DNA of 64,000 bases, taken from positions 3,384,501 through 3,448,500 of the forward strand of contig NZ_NPJZ01000001.1 in assembly GCF_002245895.1 (NCBI RefSeq), in the 5' to 3' direction. A program made the position numbers and the translations under genes. Below the pieces are notes generated by a model. That model searched no databases. It had not been told where the DNA came from and saw nothing but the letters and a program-made list of their open reading frames with translations. Source of the DNA: Rhodococcus sp. OK302. Lineage in GTDB: Bacteria; Actinomycetota; Actinomycetes; Mycobacteriales; Mycobacteriaceae. Shown here piece by piece: positions 44,245 through 52,829 of the stretch (its first letter is position 1; the number at the start of each line of letters is the position of its first letter).

Positions 44245-45213
44245 TCAGGAGCCGGTCGAACCGGTCGATCCCAGCGAACCGAGTGATCCTGAGCCTGCAC
44301 CCGATTGGGCGATCTCGGTTGCTCCTTGCAGGATTCGCAGTGGCGGCATCGGTCCTCCGCGGGTTTCGGAACCACTGATCAGATCGCCGTCGTCGTTGAA
44401 CGTGATTGCCTCACCCTGCGGTTCGTTGGGAAGGGGAACTCGGATTGCTCTGGTGGTCAACGCTTTCACGACGTCGCCGTCCGGGGCCAGATATAGATAC
44501 ACATCCGTATAGGTGCGCAGTGCGACTACTGTTCCGTCCTTGCTGACCGCGCCGCCGGTGACGGCCATCGTTCCAGCGCCGGTGACTGGCCCACCCGGTG
44601 TGAGGGTCGGGGTGAACTGAAGGTGCCCCACTTTGCTCAGCGGTGTGGGTGCCGATGTACCGAGGTTGTGAACGCTGGTCCGGTCGGCGGGCGTGTACAC
44701 GTAACTCGCGCCGAAGTAGTCCTTGGTCACGATGACCGGCAATCCGTCGTTCTGGATCAGCAGGGCCTCGGCGTCGTGGGCTCCGTCGGGATAAGCCAAC
44801 GGGTGAGTGGTGGATGTTCCAGTGTCGGGATCGAATCCGATCAGTGAAATTGACGAGCGCACCTTGTTGTTGTCCCCGATGTCGGCAAGCCACAGGGCAC
44901 CGTCGGCGGTTGAATCCAGATCCTCGACGTCGACAGTCGGGGCACCCACGGGCATCCATCGAGTGACCTGGCAGTTCGTGTCGAGTTCGGCGATCTGGTC
45001 GTCCGCACCGCTATCGCCGATTGCGTACATTCGAGCATCCGACACAGCCAAGCCGGAGAGTTCGGTCAGTCCCGGATCGGTGGGCGTGCAGAGGACGTCG
45101 AAACTCGTGGTGGCCGCTTGCGCCGTCGCGGTGAGACCTCCCAGGGCGATCGTCATTGCGGATGCAACGGCAACAGTCGTCACGGTGCGGACTGTTCGTC
45201 GTTTCGATGTCAC
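44245..45213 (-). CDS. Secreted protein with beta-propeller-like repeats
   Basis: 322-residue exported protein. The signal peptide (KRRTVRTVTTVAVASAMTIA... TAQA) is followed by a region of repeated blade-like strands (LSGLAVSDARMYAIGDSG, VDVEDLDSTADGALWLADIGDN) typical of beta-propeller or esterase-like repeats, and ends in a Gly/Ser/Leu/Thr-rich low-complexity tail. GTG 45213 is preceded by GGAGGA, 8 bp upstream; an ORF reaching 45330 is a longer alternative. The lipoprotein gene follows 20 bp downstream on the same strand, so they may be co-transcribed. Function unknown. Confidence 0.8.
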   Translation of the reverse strand: MTSKRRTVRTVTTVAVASAMTIALGGLTATAQAATTSFDVLCTPTDPGLTELSGLAVSDARMYAIGDSGADDQIAELDTNCQVTRWMPVGAPTVDVEDLDSTADGALWLADIGDNNKVRSSISLIGFDPDTGTSTTHPLAYPDGAHDAEALLIQNDGLPVIVTKDYFGASYVYTPADRTSVHNLGTSAPTPLSKVGHLQFTPTLTPGGPVTGAGTMAVTGGAVSKDGTVVALRTYTDVYLYLAPDGDVVKALTTRAIRVPLPNEPQGEAITFNDDGDLISGSETRGGPMPPLRILQGATEIAQSGAGSGSLGSLGSTGSTGS

Positions 45214-45352
45214 TGCGTGTTCCTCCGTTGGGGAAGTCGATTGTTGCCGCTGTGAGAGGCAACGGTGTCGGACGAGATGCAGTGTCAGACTAATTGTGCA
45301 AACGGGACTTAGGCGGAGAATGCCGGACAAAGGTAAGGGGACAGCGGTTTTC

Positions 45353-46663
45353 TCAGACGGTTACTGTCGCTCGGTGCGATGCGACAGTTGCAAGGATCTC
45401 ACCCGATCGGATTGCGATGTTGGACAGCAGCGACGACGTGAGCCCATGTGAGTGCTCAGTGCCACCTTGGAGAAATATCGAACCGCCGCACTCCTCGTTG
45501 GTGATCAATCGATAGTCGCGGGTAACCGAAGGCCCGTTCTTGTCGAAATCGTCTCTGTTGCAGAGTGGTCCGAGGATGGATGGTAGGTCCATGGGCTTGA
45601 AACCTGTCGCATAGATGACGGCGTCATTGCGGAAAGTCTCGGTGAGTCCGGTCGGGCGGTGCTCGACAGTGACGTCTACTCCGCCGGCGTCTTCGTGAAT
45701 CGCGGAGATGGACGAAGCCCCGTGGACAAACAGGCGTCGCGGGCCTTGTACGCGCTCGGCATACTCCAGTGCGTACAGCTCTTCGATCAGTGGCAGGTCG
45801 ACCGCCGAATAGTTGGTTCCGCGATGATATTTGAGTAGTTGATCCCGAATGTCCGGTGACGACGAGTAGAAATCGTCGACAGCGACGGGGTCGAATATGC
45901 GGTTGGCATAGGGACTGTCGTCGGACGGGCTGTACCCGTACTTCCCGAACACGGCGTGCACCTCGGCCTGCGGATACGTCGAATGGAGATACCGCGCCAC
46001 TTCGGCAGCGCTCTGTCCCGCGCCGACGACAACAAAGGAGTTGTTCCGAATCGGCGGTAGTTCTGCCAGATCGAACAAGAGATTGTGGTTGTGGAACTGG
46101 CGGTTGGTGGGGGAGACGCCGTCGGGCAACGTGGCCGTCAGCCCGCCCGCCATGACGATGTTGCGGGCTCTGAGCGTTCCTTCGGCCTGGCCGTTGGTCG
46201 TGACCTCGAAATAGTCACCAGCGCTGATGATCTCGACTACCCGAGTGCCGTAGTCGACTGCTGCGTCGACGGTGGCGGCTGCCCACTCCAGGTACTTGTG
46301 AAATTCGATCCGCGTGGGAAAGAACGTCTGGTAGTTCACGAAGTGACTCAGTCGCTCGTGCTCTGCCAAGAAGTTGAGAAACGTGAACCGACTGGTGGTG
46401 TTGCGTTGTGTGGCAAGGTCCTTCAGGAAGGAAACCTGCATGGTTGTGTCAGGAATCAACATTCCGGGATGCCAGCCGAATGTCGGCTTCGATTCGACGA
46501 ACCGAGCTGAAATATGGTCCTCGGAATCCCGCGCCTCGTTGTACTCGCGAATAGCGATAGCGAGGCCCAGATTCGACGGACCGAATCCGACGCCGATCAC
46601 ATCGATGACGTCGTCATCGTGCGGTGTCGAGTTCTGGTGATTCACAGTGTCACGGAAATGCAT
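45353..46663 (-). CDS. L-ornithine N5-monooxygenase (siderophore hydroxylase)
   Basis: 436-residue flavin/NADPH-dependent N-hydroxylase of the SidA/PvdA/IucD family. The FAD motif GFGPSNLGLA, NADPH motif GAGQSAAEVARYLHS and C-terminal ATGFKP are in order. It should convert ornithine to N5-hydroxyornithine, the hydroxamate ligand whose code (DMENMGLINK) appears in the third A domain of the downstream NRPS; lysine is the alternative substrate but fits less well. ATG 46663 has AGGAGG just upstream. It lies 131 bp from the isochorismate synthase on the same strand. No iron box is seen immediately upstream, so it may depend on the promoter before the isochorismate synthase. Confidence 0.93.
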   Translation of the reverse strand: MHFRDTVNHQNSTPHDDDVIDVIGVGFGPSNLGLAIAIREYNEARDSEDHISARFVESKPTFGWHPGMLIPDTTMQVSFLKDLATQRNTTSRFTFLNFLAEHERLSHFVNYQTFFPTRIEFHKYLEWAAATVDAAVDYGTRVVEIISAGDYFEVTTNGQAEGTLRARNIVMAGGLTATLPDGVSPTNRQFHNHNLLFDLAELPPIRNNSFVVVGAGQSAAEVARYLHSTYPQAEVHAVFGKYGYSPSDDSPYANRIFDPVAVDDFYSSSPDIRDQLLKYHRGTNYSAVDLPLIEELYALEYAERVQGPRRLFVHGASSISAIHEDAGGVDVTVEHRPTGLTETFRNDAVIYATGFKPMDLPSILGPLCNRDDFDKNGPSVTRDYRLITNEECGGSIFLQGGTEHSHGLTSSLLSNIAIRSGEILATVASHRATVTV

Positions 46664-46794
46664 GATTTCCTCCTGATGTTTCGTGGAAAAGTCAGTGAAC
46701 CGTATTGTCCACCAAAGAAAATGAGATTTCGCGCGTGATGAGCGTCAGACGGCGATCGAACTCAAAGTATCAAAATTCGGCCACTCTGTGTTGG

Positions 46795-47958
46795 CTACGT
46801 GTCGAGATCGCTTTCGGTAACTCCGAATGCGGTGAGAACGGTTCGGAACTTCGTGCGGGTCTCGCGTAATTCGGCTTCGGGGTCGGACGACGCCACAATT
46901 CCTCCGCCCGCGTACGCACGAGCAGACATGCCGTCAGCGGCGATCTCGGCACATCGGATGGCCACCATCCACTCGCCGTCGCCGGTTCGGTCGCACCAGC
47001 CGATCGCGCCCGCATAGAACCCACGATCGGCTTCGGTCGCTGTGATGTGGTCGCGGGCGACCTCGGTCGGTGTCCCGCAGATTGCCGGAGTGGGATGCAA
47101 TGCCAGCGCGAGTTCCAGCGCTGTCAGATTCGGATCGGCCAGGACTCCCTCGATTTTGGTCCCGAGGTGCCAGAGTTGTGGTGTGCGAAGCAGTTCCGGA
47201 GTGTTCGGTGCGGAGTACGACCGGCACAGCGGTCCGAGAATCGCACTGATCGAATCGACCACAAAAGCATGCTCCGTCAAGTCTTTCGCGGATGCCACCA
47301 GTTCGCGGGCGTTCGTCTCATCCTGCTGCGGATCAGGGTGGCGCGCAATCGAACCGGCGAGCGGGTGACACGTTACGACATTTCCGCGTCGTTCGATCAG
47401 GACTTCGGGCGTCGAACCGACCAAAGATCGTCCGCGATATTTTCCGCCGGCCGGGGAGAGGTCAACGCAAAATCCGTTATGCGATTGATCGAGTGCGATC
47501 AATCGGCTTGCCAGTGCGGTGGGTGAGATCGGTGATTCCGTCTCGATTCTCAGCGAACGTGCGAGAACCACTTTGTGTAGTTCGCCGGCCCGCAGGCGTG
47601 TGATCGCGCTGCGAATGCGGTCGGTGTGCGCGCCGGGTTTCGGTTCGAGATCTGTTACCCGGGCGGGAGGAAGATTGAGCGGTTGATCGTGATGTAGGTC
47701 ACCCCGAACTCGGGTGAAGCTCAGCGGTGCGATGAGTGCGCAGGGGGTCGTCGGGGCGAACGGAATAGCGCCCACAACCGAGTCGATGCGCCCGGTTTTG
47801 AGGGCTTCGGTGGCATCGAAAGCCGAGTCGAATTCCTCGACGACGCCTGACGTTCGTACCGACGTTTGCCTACGTGAGAGCAAGAAAACCGAATCCGTAC
47901 CGGTGTCAGATCGGTTGGTGTGCAACGGGTATTCGTCGACTTCGGCGACTGCGAACAT
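46795..47958 (-). CDS. dhbC: Isochorismate synthase
   Basis: 387-residue chorismate-utilising enzyme that converts chorismate to isochorismate, the first step to 2,3-dihydroxybenzoate. Motifs: KVVLARSLRIE, HPLAGSIAR (GTI-like stretch), HPTPAICGTP, the late FYAGAIGWCD and RAYAGGGIVASSDPEAEL. Length matches EntC/DhbC. ATG 47958 is preferred over GTG 47964, because GAAAGG is then 5 bp upstream. It is divergent from the aryl carrier gene across a 200-bp region that contains two iron-box-like sites, so iron repression is expected. Confidence 0.95.
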   Translation of the reverse strand: MFAVAEVDEYPLHTNRSDTGTDSVFLLSRRQTSVRTSGVVEEFDSAFDATEALKTGRIDSVVGAIPFAPTTPCALIAPLSFTRVRGDLHHDQPLNLPPARVTDLEPKPGAHTDRIRSAITRLRAGELHKVVLARSLRIETESPISPTALASRLIALDQSHNGFCVDLSPAGGKYRGRSLVGSTPEVLIERRGNVVTCHPLAGSIARHPDPQQDETNARELVASAKDLTEHAFVVDSISAILGPLCRSYSAPNTPELLRTPQLWHLGTKIEGVLADPNLTALELALALHPTPAICGTPTEVARDHITATEADRGFYAGAIGWCDRTGDGEWMVAIRCAEIAADGMSARAYAGGGIVASSDPEAELRETRTKFRTVLTAFGVTESDLDT

Positions 47959-47990
47959 GGACACCTTTCCAGGTTGATCGAGACACTTAC

Positions 47991-48079
47991 TGTGTTGAGG
48001 CTAGCCTTAGTTGGCCGAAAATTGTGTTGCAGGTTTTGATGTTGTGTACTTGCGTACCAATGTGGTTAGGCTGTCCAAA
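47991..48079. promoter_or_regulatory. Two IdeR/DmdR iron-box-like operators
   Basis: Two 19-bp sites resemble the IdeR consensus TTAGGTTAGGCTAACCTAA: 47991-48009 matches at 13 of 19 and 48061-48079 at 14 of 19. They lie between the isochorismate synthase (minus) and the carrier/DHB operon (plus), one near each start. An iron-loaded repressor would block both directions. Confidence 0.65.
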
Positions 48080-48158
48080 GTCGCTGCGGTTGTGTGAGGT
48101 CGAAATGAGGTTGATACGACCCGCGCCGAGCGTGTCGATCACTACTTCGAGGAGATCA

Positions 48159-48389
48159 ATGAGCAGCACCGTAGACCGCGACCGGATCGTGCGCGACGTC
48201 GCCGAGGTCCTGTCGATGAGGGCAGAACAACTCGGCGGCGACGCGGATCTCGGGGATGAAGGACTGGACTCGGTCCGACTCATGACGCTCGTCGAACGCT
48301 GGCGGGCCGACGGGGCGGATGCAGATTTTGCGGAGTTGGCGGAAGAGCAGACGATCAATGCCTGGGCAACGGTTCTGTGCCCCCAGTGA
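48159..48389 (+). CDS. Free-standing aryl carrier protein
   Basis: 76-residue acyl-carrier domain with the phosphopantetheine site Ser in GLDSVRLM, which is the form typical of aryl carrier proteins. It is expected to carry 2,3-dihydroxybenzoyl thioester after loading by the DHB-AMP ligase and to donate it to the first C domain of the NRPS. In many catecholate pathways this domain is fused to isochorismatase; here it is separate, and the isochorismatase at 50907 lacks it. ATG 48159 has GGAG about 5 bp upstream. The next gene overlaps by 4 bp, showing an operon. An ORF running up to 47874 in this frame is not coding. Confidence 0.92.
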   Translation: MSSTVDRDRIVRDVAEVLSMRAEQLGGDADLGDEGLDSVRLMTLVERWRADGADADFAELAEEQTINAWATVLCPQ

Positions 48390-49174
48390 GTTCGCGCGCT
48401 AGGGTTGCCGTTGTCACGGGCGCCGCCGCAGGTATCGGCGCCGCGGTAGCTCGGATACTGGCCTCGGACGGGTATTCTCTGGCACTGCTCGATCGTGACG
48501 GTGTTGAACTCGGCAGTGTTGCCGCTGAATTGGATGCAACGTTCGACGGTGAGATCGTCACTTACGTCGTCGATGTGACTGATCGTGACGGTGTCGACAC
48601 GGCGATCGAATCGGTCGTCGAACGATTCGGAACAATCGATGCTCTGGCGCACGTGGCCGGGGTACTCGATACGGGCTCGGTACTCGACTCGGATCCGACA
48701 TTGTGGCGCAACATCTTCGACGTCAATGTCTTCGGATTGCTCAACGTCCTGCAGAGCGTCGGACGAGAGATGCGCACGCGTCGGTCGGGTTCGATAGTCG
48801 TCGTCTCGTCCAACGCTGCGGGGGTTCCCCGAATCGGTATGGGTGCCTATGGATCTTCCAAAGCGGCCGCAACAATGCTGGTCCGTACTGCCGGACTCGA
48901 ACTGGCCGGCGACGGAATCAGGGTCAACGTCGTAGCCCCGGGGTCCACAGACACCGCCATGCAGCGTTCACTCTGGGTCGATCCTTCGGACGCTGCGGGT
49001 GCCGAGGCCGTGATCGAAGGTAACCTCGCTGCGTATCGCCTGGGAATTCCCTTGGGCAAGCTTGCAACTGCAGCTGATATTGCCGACTCCGTGCACTTCT
49101 TGTTGTCCGATCGGGCAGCGCACATCACCATGCAGGCGCTGTACGTAGACGGCGGCGCCACGCTCAAAGCTTGA
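48386..49174 (+). CDS. dhbA: 2,3-dihydro-2,3-dihydroxybenzoate dehydrogenase
   Basis: 262-residue short-chain dehydrogenase that oxidises 2,3-dihydro-2,3-dihydroxybenzoate to DHB with NAD+. The nucleotide motif TGAAAGIG at the start, NAG-like HVAGV, catalytic Ser-Tyr-Lys (VVSSNAAG... AYGSSKAA) and a DhbA/EntA-like length support this. GTG 48386 overlaps the carrier gene stop (GTGA); a GTG 9 bp earlier is possible. Operon position between the carrier and the ligase supports the function over a generic SDR. Confidence 0.92.
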   Translation: MSSRARVAVVTGAAAGIGAAVARILASDGYSLALLDRDGVELGSVAAELDATFDGEIVTYVVDVTDRDGVDTAIESVVERFGTIDALAHVAGVLDTGSVLDSDPTLWRNIFDVNVFGLLNVLQSVGREMRTRRSGSIVVVSSNAAGVPRIGMGAYGSSKAAATMLVRTAGLELAGDGIRVNVVAPGSTDTAMQRSLWVDPSDAAGAEAVIEGNLAAYRLGIPLGKLATAADIADSVHFLLSDRAAHITMQALYVDGGATLKA

Positions 49175-49210
49175 GAAACATCCGTCGAATCTTCGAAGAG
49201 GAGTCTCCGC

Positions 49211-50869
49211 ATGACTACGAGGATCGCCCGCGAGCCCTTGGCTCCGGTAGCGCAGTATCCGCCCGAGTTGGTGAAACACTATCGTGAGCAGGGCTATTGG
49301 ACGGACGATACGCTCGCCGGGTTTTTGACCGCCTCATCTGCACGCTTTCGCGACAACGAAGCCGTTGTCGGCCGTGACGGGGACGGCGTCGATGTACGCC
49401 TGACCTATTCCGACCTCGACCAGCGAAGCTCTGCGGTCGCGAGCGGTTTGTCAGCACTGGGAATTGGGCCCGGTGACCGGGTCCTGCTGCAATTGCCGAA
49501 CATCGTTGAGTACACCGAGGCGCTGTTTGCCGTGCTGAAGTTGGGTGCACTACCGGTCTTCGGGCTGCCCGCGCATCGGCGTACGGAGATCGGATACTTC
49601 TGCGAGTTCGCTGATGTCGCTGCGTATATCGTCGCTGATCGGCACGGTGGGTTCGACTACCGAAAGCTGGCTCGTGATGTGATCGAGACGCTCGAAGTGC
49701 CTCCCATCGTGATCGTTGCCGGTGAGGCCGAAGAGTTTGTCAGCTTCGGCTCGTTGAGGGAAAACGATGCGCTGGTACCGGCGTCCGTGGATCCACTCTC
49801 GGTTGCGTTTCTTCAGCTTTCCGGCGGCACGACGGGTGTCTCGAAGCTGATTCCGCGAACTCATGCTGACTACCTGTATTCGGTACGAGCGTCCAACCCC
49901 ATCTGTGGTGTCGACGAGTCGACACGCATGTTGGTGGTTCTTCCGGCAGCACACAATTTTCCGATGAGTTCGCCCGGAATTCTGGGCGTACTTCACGCCG
50001 GCGGCACAATTGTCTTTGCCCCGGACGCCATGCCGTCCAACGCTTTCCGGCTGATTGAACAAGAACACGTTACTCATGCGTCTCTGGTACCGCCCATTGC
50101 GTTGGCCTGGATGGCAGCTCCCGGCAGGTTGGATCATGACCTGTCGAGTCTGCGGGTTCTGGGCGTCGGAGGCGCGAAGTTCAGTGCGGAAGCCGCAGCT
50201 CGGGTCCGCACGGAACTGGGGTGCACGCTGCAGCAGGTGTTCGGAATGGCTGAAGGTTTGGTCAACTACACGCGGCTGGATGACAGTGATGAGCTGATCG
50301 TCGGTACTCAGGGCCGACCAATCTCGCCCGATGACGAGGTGCGGGTTGTCGACGACGCCGGTGACTCTGTCGGACCCGGAACCACGGGACACCTTCTGAC
50401 TCGGGGGCCGTACACAATTCGCGGGTACTACCGCGCGGATGCACACAACTCCGAGGCATTTGATGCGGAAGGTTTTTACCGCACCGGTGATCTCGTCAGT
50501 GTTACTGAGACCGGGCATCTGATTGTCGAGGGTCGCGCAAAAGACCAGATCAATCGCGGCGGCGAAAAAGTAGCAGCCGAGGAAATCGAAAACCACCTGC
50601 TCTCACATCCGGCGGTTCACGATGCAGCCGTCGTCGCCGTTCCCGACGAATTTCTGGGGGAGCGGACTTGCGCGGTGCTGGTTATCGCCGGTGAAGCGCC
50701 CAGCGTCGGTGACATCAAGCGATATATTCGTGCGCGAGGCGTTGCGGCATACAAGGTTCCGGACCGCGTGGAATTCGTGACGGAGTTCCCGGTTACCGGA
50801 GTCGGTAAAACCAGCAAGGCGGCGCTGCGCCGCGCAATCAGTGAATCGATAGCCGCTCAGCTGTCCTGA
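49211..50869 (+). CDS. dhbE: 2,3-dihydroxybenzoate-AMP ligase
   Basis: 552-residue stand-alone adenylation enzyme that activates DHB as the adenylate and loads it on the aryl carrier protein. Core motifs LSGGTTGVSKLIPRTH (A3), FGMAEGL (A5 region), YRTGDLV and the C-terminal GVGKTSKAAL lysine motif are present. The NFPMSSPG segment puts Asn at the position that is Asp in amino-acid-activating enzymes, as in DhbE/EntE, so an aryl acid is the substrate. ATG 49211 has GAAGAGGAG upstream. Confidence 0.95.
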   Translation: MTTRIAREPLAPVAQYPPELVKHYREQGYWTDDTLAGFLTASSARFRDNEAVVGRDGDGVDVRLTYSDLDQRSSAVASGLSALGIGPGDRVLLQLPNIVEYTEALFAVLKLGALPVFGLPAHRRTEIGYFCEFADVAAYIVADRHGGFDYRKLARDVIETLEVPPIVIVAGEAEEFVSFGSLRENDALVPASVDPLSVAFLQLSGGTTGVSKLIPRTHADYLYSVRASNPICGVDESTRMLVVLPAAHNFPMSSPGILGVLHAGGTIVFAPDAMPSNAFRLIEQEHVTHASLVPPIALAWMAAPGRLDHDLSSLRVLGVGGAKFSAEAAARVRTELGCTLQQVFGMAEGLVNYTRLDDSDELIVGTQGRPISPDDEVRVVDDAGDSVGPGTTGHLLTRGPYTIRGYYRADAHNSEAFDAEGFYRTGDLVSVTETGHLIVEGRAKDQINRGGEKVAAEEIENHLLSHPAVHDAAVVAVPDEFLGERTCAVLVIAGEAPSVGDIKRYIRARGVAAYKVPDRVEFVTEFPVTGVGKTSKAALRRAISESIAAQLS

Positions 50870-50906
50870 GTTGTTCGATTCCACCTGACATCTCGAGGAG
50901 AATCTC

Positions 50907-51554
50907 ATGGCTTTACCCACTGCAGTCCGATACTCGATGCCCACCGAGTTTCCCGAAAATCGCGTCGACTGGATTCTTGATCCGACGCGCGCTGTGCTGC
51001 TTCTGCACGATATGCAGGAGTACTTCGTGGGCGCCTACGACCGGACGGCTGACCCACTGCGGACGGTGGTGCCGAACATCGATCGTTTGCGCTCCGAGGC
51101 TCGCGCGGCCGGAATCCCCATTGTCTACACCGCGCAGCCAGGCGATCAGGATCCTGAGGAACGCGCGCTGTTGTCGGATTTCTGGGGACCAGGATTGAAG
51201 GCAGACCCCGCGCACACCGATGTGATCTCCGAACTGGCACCGCACCCCGAAGACGTGATGCTCACGAAGTGGCGATACAGCGCGTTCATCAAGACGGACC
51301 TTCGGGAGCGGCTGAGCGAGAGTGGCCGTGACCAACTGATCATCACTGGCATCTACGCGCACATCGGTTGTCTGACTACCGCTTTGGACGGATTTATGCA
51401 GGATGTTCAAATCTTCTTCGTCGGAGATGCGGTGGCGGACTTTTCGTTGGAAGAGCACGTTGGGGCTCTCGAATACGCCGCGGGGCGCTGCGCTTCGGTC
51501 ACCAGTACCGACGATCTGGTCAAGGCAATGAGCGCTGAGACCGTCCCGGCTTGA
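50907..51554 (+). CDS. dhbB: Isochorismatase (without carrier domain)
   Basis: 215-residue isochorismate lyase/hydrolase that removes pyruvate from isochorismate to give 2,3-dihydro-2,3-dihydroxybenzoate. The LLHDMQEYFV start, MLTKWRYSAF stretch and GIYAHIGCLTTALD (nucleophile/active-site region) match EntB/DhbB. It ends at residue 215, so the aryl carrier domain usual at the C-terminus of EntB is absent; the separate protein at 48159 replaces it. ATG 50907 has CGAGGAGA just upstream. It follows the ligase by 37 bp. Confidence 0.94.
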   Translation: MALPTAVRYSMPTEFPENRVDWILDPTRAVLLLHDMQEYFVGAYDRTADPLRTVVPNIDRLRSEARAAGIPIVYTAQPGDQDPEERALLSDFWGPGLKADPAHTDVISELAPHPEDVMLTKWRYSAFIKTDLRERLSESGRDQLIITGIYAHIGCLTTALDGFMQDVQIFFVGDAVADFSLEEHVGALEYAAGRCASVTSTDDLVKAMSAETVPA

Positions 51555-51593
51555 GCGAGAACGGCGACGGGCACTGCGCTTCGCCGTATTCTC

Positions 51594-52049
51594 GTGAGCG
51601 TGAAGACATTGTTGGTGGTTCACCATTCGCCCTCGCCGGCCACGCACGAACTGCTTGATGCCGTGCTGGCAGGCGCTCACGACCCCGAGATCGAGGGCGT
51701 CGAGGTGAAGGTGATTCCGGCATTGGCCGCGACGGTGCCGGACGTCCTGGCTGCTGACGGCTACATCTTCGGAACTACTGCGAATTTCGGGTACATGTCC
51801 GGAGCCTTGAAGTATTTTTTCGACACCACCTACTACCAATGTCTCGGCGCGGTTGCGGATCGGCCCTACGGGTTGTGGGTACATGGCAACAACGACACGG
51901 CGGGTGCCGTGTCGTCGGTGCGCAAACTTGCCACTGGGATGGGTTTGGTGGCGGTGGCCGACGCGCTCGAAGTGATTGCGCCGGTCGATAAGTCGATCCG
52001 GGAACAGTGCTATGAGTTGGGCGGAACGGTTGCTGCAAATCTGATGTAG
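51594..52049 (+). CDS. Flavodoxin-like protein, possible FMN reductase
   Basis: 151-residue flavodoxin-fold protein: a LLVVHHSPSPATHELLDAV phosphate-loop-like start binds FMN, and YIFGTTANFGYMSGALKYFFD with LWVHGNNDTAG supports the family. It may supply electrons for N-hydroxylation or iron release in the siderophore pathway, but this is only inference. GTG 51594 or GTG 51600 could be the start; no ribosome site is clear. It sits 39 bp after the isochorismatase on the same strand. The next gene is convergent. Confidence 0.8.
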   Translation: MSVKTLLVVHHSPSPATHELLDAVLAGAHDPEIEGVEVKVIPALAATVPDVLAADGYIFGTTANFGYMSGALKYFFDTTYYQCLGAVADRPYGLWVHGNNDTAGAVSSVRKLATGMGLVAVADALEVIAPVDKSIREQCYELGGTVAANLM

Positions 52050-52052
52050 TTC

Positions 52053-52664
52053 CTAGCTCGAATCCGAGGCGAGAACCGCTATGGTTCGGTCCGAAGCCCA
52101 CGTCGAGTGGGCCATCCTGAAACCGAGTCGGCGAGTTAGGTCGGGGTAGGTCTTGCAGAGTGATGTGTATGCCGGTTTCATGTTCGTCGAGTAGACGAGC
52201 TTGGAAACGAGGAGGAGTTCGAACGCTGCGGTTTCGATCCAGTCGACGTCCTTCGTGTATCCGGCGACTGCGCGCGCGCCGGTGTCGCGGCAGAACTTAG
52301 TCAGGACAGAATCGGGAGCTGCGAGGACGCTGCAGGAGCCGAAGTACAGCACCTTTCCTTCGCATCGACCATCAAACATGTCGGCGAGTTCGTCGAGAGA
52401 CAGTGTTTCGTCGCCGATGTAAAGATATTCGGCGCTTCCGTGGAATCCGAGATAGCCGAAGTCGTATCCGCGGAGTCGCGTGCCCAGCCATCTGTTCAGG
52501 TAGTACCGAAGTTCGGCTTTCGTAGCGACATCTCGATGGACTAAACGTATGTCGTCGCGGGCCTCCAGGAGCCGCAGTGCGGGCTCGATGCTCAACGTGC
52601 TTTCGATCGTGTCGTCCCATTCACCCTCGAGGCAGAAAACTCCGGGCGGCTTTTTCGCGGTCAT
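52053..52664 (-). CDS. Caspase/CHAT-like protein (DUF6642-type), function unknown
   Basis: 203-residue protein with no known assigned role. The order of strands and helices resembles a clan CD (caspase/CHAT) fold: strand VFCLEGEW, strand DIRLVHRDV, then GYLGFHGSAEY with a candidate catalytic His75-Gly, then KVLYFGSCSVL with candidate Cys111, then GARAVAGYTKDVDWIETAAFELL, which is like the conserved end of CHAT domains. I recall this family as DUF6642, but cannot verify. No signal peptide is seen. The start lies 166 bp from the siderophore NRPS start, so both share an intergenic region with an iron box. The 3' end meets the flavodoxin gene with 3 bp between stops. What it cleaves or binds is unknown. 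Confidence 0.75.
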   Translation of the reverse strand: MTAKKPPGVFCLEGEWDDTIESTLSIEPALRLLEARDDIRLVHRDVATKAELRYYLNRWLGTRLRGYDFGYLGFHGSAEYLYIGDETLSLDELADMFDGRCEGKVLYFGSCSVLAAPDSVLTKFCRDTGARAVAGYTKDVDWIETAAFELLLVSKLVYSTNMKPAYTSLCKTYPDLTRRLGFRMAHSTWASDRTIAVLASDSS

Positions 52665-52758
52665 AGGTTTGATATCTGAGGGAACGTCTTTGCGTTACAA
52701 GCGATCCAGTTCCGCGGAGTGGGACGGCAGATGTTGTGATCCCCAATTTCAATCAGCT

Positions 52759-52777
52759 TTAGTTTAGGCTAACCAAA
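52759..52777. promoter_or_regulatory. IdeR/DmdR iron box before the siderophore NRPS
   Basis: The 19-bp site matches the IdeR consensus TTAGGTTAGGCTAACCTAA at 17 of 19 positions; it is about 52 bp before the NRPS start and 95 bp before the divergent caspase-like gene start. It should repress transcription when iron is sufficient, possibly in both directions. Confidence 0.85.
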
Positions 52778-52829
52778 ATAAGGTAAGGCCATCCTTGGAT
52801 GGCGTGTGTTCAAAGATGAGGGGATCAGT

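Noticed and set aside
45243..45263. Small 6-bp-stem hairpin upstream of the secreted protein gene
   Set aside because: Too short, and placed before a gene on the minus strand; not convincing as a terminator or riboswitch.
47874..48158. Longer N-terminus for the aryl carrier protein
   Set aside because: It would run through both iron boxes and overlap the isochorismate synthase; ATG 48159 has a good ribosome site and gives a normal carrier length.
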